Source: Ophiodon elongatus
Lineage: Eukaryota; Chordata; Actinopteri; Perciformes; Hexagrammidae
Assembly (NCBI GenBank): GCA_016806645.1
Contig: JACSYO010002134.1
Coordinates: 686,501 to 750,500 of the forward strand
Direction: 5' to 3'
DNA length: 64,000 nucleotides
Positions 36,001 to 46,130 of this stretch are shown one piece after another (position 1 is the first letter of the stretch; every line of letters starts with the position of its first letter). A program made the translations under genes and the position numbers. The notes under the pieces were generated by a model, which did no database searches, was not told where the DNA came from, and worked only from the letters and a program-made list of their open reading frames with translations.

Positions 36001-39000
36001 ACTGCAGCCCAAACAACAACTGTTGCCCTAACGACGACAACAAGTGCAACACAAACTACAAATGTTGCCCCAACAACAACAATTGGAGAAACAACTACTG
36101 CAGCACCAACGACAAAAACTGTTGCCCCAACAACATCAATTGCTGCAACAACTGATGCCCCAACAACAACAACTGCCACACAAACGACAAATGTGGCCCC
36201 AACCACAAGTGCCACCCAAACTACAACTGTTGCCCCAACAACAACAATTGGAGCAACAACAATTGCAGCACCAACGACAACAACTGTTGCCCCAACAACA
36301 TCAATTACCCCAACAACAACATTTGCTGCCACAACAACTGATGCCCCAACAAAAGCAACCCAAACAACTGATTCCCCAACAACAACTGTGCCGCAACAAC
36401 AACAACATCAATTGCAGCAACAACTGCAGCCCAATCATCAACTATTGCCCTAACGACAAGTGCAAAACAAACTACAAATGTGGCCCCAACCACGACAAGT
36501 GCCACCCAAACTACAACTGTTACCCCAACAACATCAATTGCCGCAACAACTGATGCCCCAACAACAACAACAACAACTGCCACACAAACTACAAATGTGG
36601 CCCCAACCACAAGTGCCACCCAAACTACAACTGTTGCCCCAACAACAATTGGAGCACCAACAACAACATTTGCTGCCACAACAACTGATGCCCCAACAAA
36701 AGCAACCCAAACAACTGATTCCCCAACGACAACAACTGTTGCCGCAACAACATCAATTGCAGCAACAACTGCAGCCCAATCATCAACTATTGCCCTAACG
36801 ACGACAACAAGTGCCAAACAAACTACAAATGTGGCGCCAACCACAACAAGTGCCACCCAAACTAAAACTGTTGCCCCAACAACAACAATTGGAGCAACAA
36901 CAACTACAGCACCAACAACAACAACTGTTGCCAGAACAACAACATCAATTGCCGCAACAACAACTGATGCCCCAACAACATTTGCTGCCACAACAACAGC
37001 AACCCAAACAACAGCAACACAAACAACAACTGATTCCCCAACTACAACAACTGTTGCCGCAACAACATCAATTGCCGCAAAAACTGTAGCCCAAACAACA
37101 ACTGCCACACAAACTACAAATGTGGCCCCAACCACGACAAGTTCCACCCAAACTACAACTGTTGCCCCAACAACCACAATTGGAGCAACAACAACTGCAG
37201 CACCAACAACAACTGTTGCCGCAACAACTTCAATTGCCACAACAACAACTGATGCCCTAACAACAACAACATTTCCTGCCACAACAACTGATGCCCAAAC
37301 AACAACAGCAACCCAAACAACAACTGATTCCCCAACGACAATAACTGTTGCCGCAACAACATCAATTGCCGCAACAACTGCAGCCCAAACAACAACAATT
37401 GCTGACACAACAATTGTTGCCACAACAACTGCAGCCAAAACAACAACAGCTGCCACACCAACAACAACTGCAGCCCAAACAGCAGTTGCCCCAAAGACAA
37501 CTGTAGCCCAAACAGCCTTTGCTGCCATAACTGCAGCAACAACAACTGTTGCCCCAACATCAGTTGCCGCAACAACAACAACAACTTTGCCCCCAGCAAG
37601 TGCCGGCAAAACAACAACTGTGGCCCCAACGACAACAACAACTGATGCCCCAACAACAACAACAGCAATCCAAACAACAACTGATTCCCCAACGACGACA
37701 ACTGTTGCCACAACAACATTAATTGCGACAACAACTGCAGCCCAAACAACAACTGCCACCCAAACTACAAATGTGGCCCCAACAACCACAATTGGAGCAA
37801 CAACAACTGCAGCACCAACAACAACTGTTGCCGCAACAACTTCAATTGCCACAACAACAACTGATGCCCTAACAACAACAACATTTCCTGCCACAACAAC
37901 TGATGCCCCAACAACAACAACAACAACAACAACAACAGCAACTCAAACAACAACTGATTCCCCAAAGACAACAACTGTTGCCGCAACAACAACTGATACC
38001 CCAACAACAACATTTCCTGCCACAACAACTGATGCCCCAACGACAACAACAACAACAGCAACCCAAACAACAACTGATTCCCCAAAGACAACAACTGTTG
38101 CCGCAACAACCACAATTGGAGCAACAACAACTCCAGCCCAAACAACAACTGCCACACAAACTACGAATGTGGCCCCAACCACAACAAGTGCCACCTTAAC
38201 TACAACTGCAGCACCAACGACAACAACTGTTTCCCCAACAACATCAATTGACGCAACAACAACTGATGCCCCAACAACCAGAACTGTGGCCCCAACAACA
38301 ACAATTGCTGCCACAACAACTGATGCCCAAACAACAACAACAACAACAACAACCCAAACAACAACTGATTCCCCAACGACAACTGTTGATGCAACAACAT
38401 CAATTGCCGCAAGAACTGCAGCCCAAACAACAACAACTGTAGCCATAACGACGACAACGAGTGCCACACAAACCACAAATGTGGCCCCAACCACAACAAG
38501 TGCCACCCAAACTACAACTGTTGCCCCAACAACAACAATTGGAGCAACAACAACTGCAGCACCAACGACAACAATTGCTGAAACAACAATTGCTGCCACA
38601 ACAACTGCAGTCCAAACAACAACAGCTGCCACACCAACAACAATTGCCGCCACACCAAAAACAACTGCAGCCCAAACAGCAGTTGCCCCAAAGACAACTG
38701 TAGCCCGAACAACCTTTGCTGCCATAACTGCAGCAACAACAACTGTTGCCCCAACAACATCAGTTGCCGCAACTACAACAACTTTGCCCCCAACCACAAC
38801 AAGTGCCGGCAAAACAACAACTGTGGCCCCAACGACAACAACTGTGGCCCCAACAACAACAACAACTTTTTCCCCAACAACAACAATTGCTGCCACAACA
38901 ACTACAGCCCAAACAACTACTGATTCCCCAACAACCATAACTGTGGCCCCAACAACAACAATTTCAGCAACAACAACTGATGCCCCAACAACAACAGCAA

Positions 39001-40241
39001 TCCAAACAACTGATTCCCCAACGACAACAACTGTTGCCACAACAACATCAATTGCCGCAACAACTGCAGCCCAAACAACAACTGCCACACAAACTACAAA
39101 TGTGGCCCCAACCACAACAAGTGCCACCCAAACTATAACTGTTGCCGCAACAACATCAATTGCCGCAACAACTGATGCCCCAACAACAACATTTCCTGCC
39201 ACAACAACTGATGCCCAAACAACAACAACAACAACAACCCAAACAACAACTGATTCCCCAAAGACAACTGTTGACGCAACAACATCAACTGTAACCATAA
39301 CGACGACAAGTGCCACACAAACCACAAATGTGGCCCCAACCACAACAAGTGCCACCCAAACTACAACTGTTGCCCCAACAACAACAATTGCTGCCACAAC
39401 AACTGCAGCCCAAACAACAACAGCTGCCGCACCAACAACAATTGCAGCCCAAACATCAGTTGCCCCAAAGACAACTGTAGCCCGAACAACCTTTGCTGCC
39501 ATAACTGCAGCAACAACAACTGTTGCCCCAATGACATCAGTTGCCCCAACCACAACAAGTGCCAGCAAAACAACAACTGTGGCCCCAACGACAACAACTG
39601 TGGCCCCAACAACAACAACAACTTTTTCCCCAACAACAACAACTACAGCCCAAACAACAACTGATTCCCCAACAACCATAACTGTGGCCCCAACAACAAC
39701 AACAACAACAACTGCAGCACGAACGACAACAACTGTTGCCCCAACAACATCAATTGCCACAACAACAACTGATGCCCCAACAACAGCAATCCAAACAACA
39801 ACTGATTCCCCAACTACAACAACTGTTGCCGCAACAACTGCAGCCCAAACAACAACTACCGCACAAACTAAAAATGTGGCCCCAACCACAACAAGTGCCA
39901 CCCAAACTATAACTGTTGTCACAACATCAATTGCCGCAACAACTGCCCCAGCAACAACAGCAACCCAAACAACAACTGTGGCCCCATCAACAATAATTGC
40001 CGCTACAACAACAACTGTTGCCCAAACAACAACAATCGCCACCACAACAACTGCAGCCCCAACAACAACAATTGCCACCACAACAACTGCAGCCCAAACA
40101 ACAGCAACCACCGCCCTTACGACCACAAGCGCTGCTCCAGCAACATTAACAACAACTGCAGCCCCAACTGCCAGTGATGCCTGCTCCATCAGACTGGATA
40201 TGGTTCATGTGCTGCTTGGACTCCTTATCTTTACCCTCTAG
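33038..40241 (+). CDS. LU-domain threonine-rich mucin-like protein, copy B (two LU domains; frameshift in the array)
   Basis: Five exons: 33038-33089, 33710-33811, 33923-34090, 34252-34368 and 35003 onward, with GT-AG introns, all phase 1. There is a signal peptide at residues 1-17, LU domain 1 with ten cysteines at about 21-102, and LU domain 2 at about 117-196 with ten cysteines (119, 122, 129, 135, 142 from exon 4; 159, 165, 189, 190, 195 from exon 5). A Thr-rich array follows. At about 36389 the usual gttgcc of the repeat is gtgcc, a one-base loss. As read, translation leaves the Thr frame at about residue 609 and stops at 36453 (629 aa, Gln-rich tail, no anchor). The original frame is open from there to a stop at 40241, ending LLGLLIFTL behind SDAC, a GPI-type tail. 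The array without the break would be about 1.7 kb-residue scale. Real allele, pseudogenisation or assembly error cannot be told apart here. Confidence 0.8.
34724..34860 (+). mobile_element. SINE 3' part in intron 4 of gene B
   Basis: This begins at tgggcaggtggcacctt and ends agtccattcaccattt. It corresponds to the 3' half of the full SINE in gene A and lies at the same distance from the following exon. Confidence 0.75.
35170..40170 (+). repeat. Threonine-codon minisatellite of gene B, with higher-order repeats
   Basis: About 5 kb of imperfect aca/act/gcc/cca triplet units runs here. Larger blocks recur. One contains gcctttgctgccataactgc and appears at about 37515, 38710 and 39487, spaced about 1.19 kb and 0.78 kb. 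Another contains caaactacaaatgtggcccc and appears many times. This is the pattern of array growth by unequal exchange or slippage. The same blocks occur in gene C (about 62785, 63420, 63885). Confidence 0.9.
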
Positions 40242-41388
40242 TAGAATACAGAAAAGCCACAACTTGGGTTTAATGCTCACTGACATTAGTTGGCAGGTAC
40301 AGAGGCTAGGATATCCAAATGTAGGGAACAAGTTATTGAGTCTGGGTAAAGCTTAGTTGGGAGAAGTAGGCAGCAATTTAATAGTAACACATACATATAT
40401 ACACAAGCAAATGCTACTGTTTTTCCCACTATTATCAGGAAAACAATTTGAAGTCACATGTCCTACAAATCATACAAGGTAAAACCCTAAATGTCCTTAT
40501 TGGATGAGGTTACTTTGTCAGAGTTGTGATTCATAAAATAAAAAAGAGAGCCCAATCCAGTGTGGTTTATCCAGATTGAATATTGCAATAGTGAAACAAA
40601 GTGGTTCTCAATCTGTTTTAATTTACAACCCACTTTTGAGAAATAAAATCTGAGGACCATCCATGAAAAAAAAACATAACATGACAAAAAAGAAAATGAC
40701 CTGGGTTGCAAATATGTGTTATGCCACTGTCAACTGTAATGACCAAAATAAATATTCTGCTTAGCCTCTTCCACCACTTCCTGCCATTATGAATCCAAAT
40801 TTAACTCTTAAAATAATTACAGTTTCAGTGTTTCAAAATCTTCTCGAACCCTTTATCAACAAGCTGCTCAGCACAATTAATCTCACAGGTATTTTTATTT
40901 ATTTAATTAATTATTATTTATTTTAAAGAAATCTGTGAGCCAACATTTTTTATTACAATAAATTGAATGGCACTTTTTTGGATTGAGCAGTATGCTTTAT
41001 ATTCCAGAAATGAGACAGAAATTAATTTTGTGGCTGGTGGTTATAAACTTTCTCCCTTCATAAGGAGTATTGAGTTTTGCTATGGTGTATTAGGTGGTAT
41101 AAAAATGGTGTTCGATAATTTAATATGTCTTAATGTAATTTAGTTATTTGTCTGTTCTCATATATTACTCATTTACAAACAATTATATATTATACTTATA
41201 TAAATGTCCCATTTTCTAATCTCTTGTTTTACCAAATAAATATTTGTTGCAATAAATTCTTGTGATGAGATCTCCTGTTATGTATGAGTCAGCAATAGTG
41301 TGTGGCTTATCTGTGGTGTTATCAAAAAAGCCAAGAATGATGTGTGAAGTCACTTAAATAAAAAGACGGACATAATATATATATATAT

Positions 41389-41459
<71 letters not shown>

Positions 41460-41474
41460 CTCTTTGTATTACAT
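40242..41474 (+). other. 3'UTR and flank of gene B, with (AT)n at 41376-41455
   Basis: The first 500 bases match 16732-17230 after gene A. A candidate AATAAA lies at 40537-40542. A pure TA run of about 80 bases precedes the L2 scrap. No gene. Confidence 0.65.
40537..40542 (+). promoter_or_regulatory. Candidate polyadenylation signal, gene B
   Basis: This AATAAA is at the same relative place as 17030-17035 after gene A. Confidence 0.45.
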
Positions 41475-41535
41475 GTCTGTCCGTCCATTGAAAAGGATCC
41501 CTCGTTTCTTCCATTTTTTCCCTGTTAAAGTTAGA
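41475..41535 (+). mobile_element. L2-type 3'UTR scrap, unit B copy
   Basis: The phrases tgaaaaggatccctcg and ccctgttaaagttagag remain. It is shorter than the counterpart at 17846-17936. Confidence 0.55.
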
Positions 41536-43221
41536 GTGTGTGTGGTACACAACCTACTTGATAAATAACGTAACATATATGGTTTGAATTTCAATGGCCT
41601 TTTCATAGTTTTCCGTCACATGACATGCGAGGTGACCTGGAGGGGAAAACAATGGGCCAACATGGCGGCTCGCACTGGACTCTCAATAGAAACCTAGCAC
41701 AAGCCGGTGTTTCAGTCTATCAAGCAACCCTGTTAACTGGCGACTTTCAGTCGAACGCATCTGTGGTTGTCGTAATTATGACAGCTGTTGAAAATAGGAA
41801 GGAACCGGTAGCTGTCCTCGTGAGTGCCACATTGTTTAGTTTTTCATTACAGTGTCAAAACCTTCTCATATACGGTCTATGGTCAAAACATACCGGATTC
41901 GACCATGGAGTCTCTTAAAAACAAACCTATTTTTGAGGCCTCCGTACGAAAGAAGCATGCCCATACTAAAAAGAGTATATCTCTGCAACCACAAGGTGTA
42001 TCTCACAGTTATTACCTTTATAATAACTATGAGATTTGTCTAGATGTATAAATATCAGTATATATGTTACTGGTTGAAAGTAAATGAAGATGGAACGGAA
42101 TGCAGTTGCAGGTTTATATCTCTTCCAAATCATAGCACAATATGTGAACATTCTCTCTGCAAAGTTTGACTTCTATAAAGTGAAGCAGAAAAAAAATCAG
42201 AGTTTTTAGTACAGACAGTTCAGACCAGGTCTCCAAAATGAGGATTTGGCATACTAAGTGCAATTTCAATTTTCTCATGTACCAAATATATTTCACTTCT
42301 TTTTTCACTAATGATGTTCAATACATCCATATACAGCCGTAACATACACAATGCCAAACCAAAATAATTTTTTTTGCTCTTAAATCCCCATAAAAAATAT
42401 TTTTCTTTTCTCAAAACCAGAGAGCTGTAAGTTCAAGACCCAAAATATCTGCCACTGAATGAGCGACAGGGCTGAGTGGGACCTCCTTTGAACCGTCAGA
42501 GCCGATAGCATGCAGGCACACCGGCCGAAATGATATATATTCAAGATATGAATATGAATATGAATATTTGGTTGGTCTTGTTTAGTTGCGTTTGGAGCAT
42601 GTACAAATGGCTTACATGATCTTGTAGCCCGGGCTTTGCTTGTTAAGCTGATATGCAACATCATTATATCTGTTCTTGATAGTGCCTTGTCTCCCACGGG
42701 GTACCCCCAAGTGTACCCCAAAGTTTACCAAGGTGTACCCCTCGGCCGCTCTCGTGGGGCTGTCGGGAGAATAAGAAATGAGTCCACTTGCGTAGGAAAC
42801 GTTGCTTGTTGTTTATGTGTGTTGAAACAGGAATGGAGCAAGTTGCCCTTCCTTTGAAATAATAAAGTTTGTAAATGCACATAATTGTCATTGGAGCCGG
42901 TTTTGGGTAAACACGTGTCATGTAAAGGTATTCTGTACCATCTTGAAAAGTAACAAAACAAATCTTTAACAGGATTCTATCTCATATCATGGTGTGGACA
43001 AGTATGATGGGAAGACACTGAACTGGCCCTTTTGCAGAATTCACAAGGACAGCTATGTGTTTGCTTAATTTGGCTGAAAATCTCCAGTTCAATCAGGAGA
43101 GACTTGTGTAGACTTGAACAATAATTTATTACAATTGCATAACATTTGAATAGTGCAAAGTCTTTGGCGATTGGACTCCATCCTGAATCAGGATAAGCAA
43201 GGGGTAATGATGCTGATATCT
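41536..43221. other. Spacer after gene B, no gene
   Basis: 41575-41720 matches 17970-18120. From there to about 42970 the sequence is unit-specific with no coding ORF. 42973-43095 matches 25023-25140, and 43095-43221 matches 29247-29375. A stretch at about 42620-42965 contains aataataaagtttg and could be a solo LTR, but I could not define its ends. Confidence 0.45.
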
Positions 43222-43404
43222 GCTAGGGCAGAATCCCCCAAAAAGAGATTATTTTATAGGAATAAAATAAATCTATACTTTACCTACAGCCGCAGAGATT
43301 TCCTAAGCAAAATAGAAATGTAGTCAGGAGAGAAATTGTTAGGGTGAGCATGCACAATTTCAAGTTAACCCAGAGTTAAGAGGGTCTAGTTAAATAAAGC
43401 AAAA

Positions 43405-43895
43405 GATAGAGGAAGGTCTCGATGGACCGTAGACCAGGATATGGGGGTCTCTATCGACCGCAAAACCTAATAGTGCCGATCTAGATATAAAGCACTAAAG
43501 TATAACAGGATCCGAACAGATCCCGAAATTGATAGCGGGGTCTGGACAGACCGCAAGGAAGATAGGTTTGGGGTCAAGTTAGACCGCAGACAAGGACAGA
43601 TTGGGGTCCCGTGTAGACCGCAGAAAAGAATAGTGTGGATCAGAACTACCACTGTAAAGTATAGGGGGATTTTAAGATCCTGGAATTGATAGCAGGGGTT
43701 CCCTTTGAACCGAAGGAACGGATAGGTTGGGTTAAGTTAGACCGCAGACAAGAATAGGTTGGGGTCCTGTGTAGACCGCAGAACAGAATAGTCGAGGGTC
43801 ATGTTTCTTAGACCGCAGAACAGAATAGTCAGGGTCACTTCCAGACCGCAGGACAGGCAGAGTCGGGGTCGCACCGACCACAGCATCCTTCTAGA
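43405..43895. repeat. GGTC...GACC tandem array with a higher-order period of about 159 bp
   Basis: Short units repeat the pattern ggggtc, 5-9 variable bases, agaccgcagaacagaatag. Each unit contains an inverted GGTC/GACC pair. Units of about 30 bp are organised in a larger repeat: the segment starting aaagtataacaggat (43497) recurs diverged at 43656 (aaagtatagggggat). It lies in the inserted region 43222-51150 and was not found elsewhere in the window. Confidence 0.75.
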
Positions 43896-44044
43896 CCAGG
43901 TTAGTCAATGGGAAATGGGAAATTGTGTCATCTTTGACTGGTCGCCTTCAGGACCGAAAAATGAAAAAATTGTGTCATCTTTGTTTGGTCACCTTTTGGA
44001 CCGAGAAATGAAAGAATTGATCATGACGGTCATCTTCTATATGT

Positions 44045-44225
44045 ACAGGAAACTGGAAGATCACGTTAAGTTAAGCCAGGCCACGTTAACCAGGAAACTA
44101 GAAAAGTCACGTTAAGCCAGGCAACGTAAAACCAGAGAATGATAAATCAACACGTTTAAGCAGGCAACGTTAAAGCAGGAAATGAGACAGATCACATTAA
44201 GGCAGATCACGTTTGCACCAAGAAT
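44045..44225. repeat. Degenerate CACGTTAA/GCAGGCAACG repeats
   Basis: Motifs of the type cacgttaagccaggcaacg recur about six times at 15-45 bp intervals (44062, 44081, 44109, 44150, 44167, 44207). No coding sequence. Confidence 0.55.
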
Positions 44226-45611
44226 TGATCTACAATCACATTGAGCCAGATTTTCAAGCAAATCAGGAACATTTAGCCGGAATGAAATAATGCTATCCAT
44301 CAAATAACGTTGATACGTCAAATAATGCCGTGATATGGACACCATCACCAGTTATATGCATAACTTACCATGATTTAAGGTTTCAAGGATTTCTGATTCA
44401 CAAGTATGGTGTTGAGGTCAGGCCGGATGTAGGAGGTGAAGGCAGAGGATGACCACCGACCCATTCTCTGTAGAGTTGTAGCTGAAATGCCTTGGTTTGC
44501 AGCCGGAAGTAGCAGCCCCTATATTCTAAAAAATGCCTTGACTAATGCCAAGTTGATAAATGGCTTGAATGAGGATTAACTCTAAATTGTAGGTAACCTG
44601 AATTAGAGAAAGGAAGAAAAGCTAGGTATGGAGTGTATAACAACTAGGATGAAAGGCCAGATCGGAAAACAGGCCTGATGTCTTTGGAAAAGGAGCGGCC
44701 TCAGTTGGCGATAATGGCGCAGCTTAATTATCGCCACGGATGGAATCCAACTGTGAAAAAGAGGGAGGCCAGTGGCTAGCAACCCACAGGCCTTGGCGGA
44801 ATCCCCCAAAACCCATGGATGGCCTGCATCCACGTAGATGTTTTAGTGAATCAGAGATATTCACCAGCTTATTGAAGAAAGTTACACCCTTACAGTGATC
44901 GTAGAGAGACCAGACCTGCAGGTCAGCATGGCCCCGTAACAAGATCGCTAATAATTTGGACCAGGAAGATGCCATGTCCAGCGAGCAGGTGAAGAAAGAG
45001 CGTCCCTAAGGGATGACGCATCTGGCGAAATTGAGATGGCCAGGAGGGAGAGTAAGCTCGTTTTAATCCATTCTTGGGCCGTACCACGAGCCTCCACAGA
45101 CGTGCCCGATTCTGAGCCTGAATGGAGCCATTTATACTTATGCCAGGGGTCACTACAAGGCAGACCACAGTCCTGACCCAGACGCCGTTGTATCTGCATA
45201 TGCTACTCAGCTAATCAAATATGTGTATTCGGAATTAGCGTTGCAACTTCAATTAGATACACACTACAAGTACTTGCAATTAAGTGAATATAAATATCAC
45301 TAGTGAAATTTAAAGAATACAACCTACATAAATACCATACTTAATACCAGGAGGTATGTACTCAGTGTCTACTGTAAAAGCTATATCGGAACCTATTGAC
45401 TAGAAACTCAAGAACGATACTAATTCCAATTATTTAGTCAAAATGAAATTATTCCCTATATGCAACGTGGGCTGAACTCTATCACCCAGACTTCATGATG
45501 AATTACAGCTCAATACTGTAGGTTCTCAAGTGTCAAAGCGCAGAGCTAAAGGTTAACATGAACCGGATATTGTAATTCTGATAATCTGATTAAAGAGCAT
45601 TAGCTCAACGC
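44226..45611. other. Unassigned part of the 7.9-kb insertion
   Basis: No gene or known repeat is recognised. Short minus-strand ORFs of up to 83 codons at 44724-45199 overlap in several frames and look random. GC content is higher at 44600-45180 than after it. Confidence 0.4.
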
Positions 45612-45767
45612 TGTAATATCTGTATATGTCTACTGACATTCAGTTTGTGTTCCGAGGGCGCCGTGTGCGTCCCACTTTATTGCTACCTTAATTTACACAA
45701 CGGTGCCTCCTAATGACATCATCAACATACGACGGTTACCTGAACCGGAAGTATCCAAGATACTACA
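45612..45767 (-). repeat. 3' LTR of the Gypsy element (156 bp)
   Basis: In the element's sense it starts tgtagtatcttggatact and ends cagatattaca, and it carries gcaataaag. It is directly preceded (element sense) by the purine-rich tract aaaagaaaaagaaggggga. Confidence 0.7.
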
Positions 45768-46130
45768 TCCCCCTTCTTTTTCTTTTGAAACAAACATGGC
45801 TATAGCTGCCAAATGAACTAGTAAGCATTATCCACTTAAACATTTCAGAGAAACTGCATGTAGGCAGCTATGTATGTCAAATTTGCAAGAACATTGTATT
45901 ACTGAAGGAAATATAAAACAAATATCACATCAGCAGTCCATGTCTAAATGGCATTTCAACTATTAAACTTAAACACTTTTATTTCTCATGGACATATCCT
46001 TCAGTTCTTCTGCTGTTGGGTATCACAAGTATAATCTGTCTCTAGGCTTCACTATGCAGCCTGATCTTGTGGTAGTACAGTCTGGTGGCTGTTTGGGACC
46101 TGTATGAGACTCAGTGTCCTCAGGCTCCAC

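Noticed and set aside
36044..36553. Gln-rich ORFs in the + strand arrays (36044-36553, 36460-36798, 62091-62390, 63246-63680 and others)
   Set aside because: Off-frame readings of the same repeats. They lack signals and are not kept between copies.
14092..40241. Antifreeze glycoprotein (Thr-Ala-Ala repeats)
   Set aside because: The repeats are TTT-rich with Val, Pro, Gln and Ala, lack a regular tripeptide period and cleavable spacers, and are fused to LU domains.
42620..42965. Possible solo LTR
   Set aside because: Polyadenylation-like aataataaag is present, but neither matched ends nor a target duplication could be found.
43405..43895. CRISPR-like spaced repeats
   Set aside because: Units and spacers are irregular and diverged, no cas genes are present, and the DNA is vertebrate.
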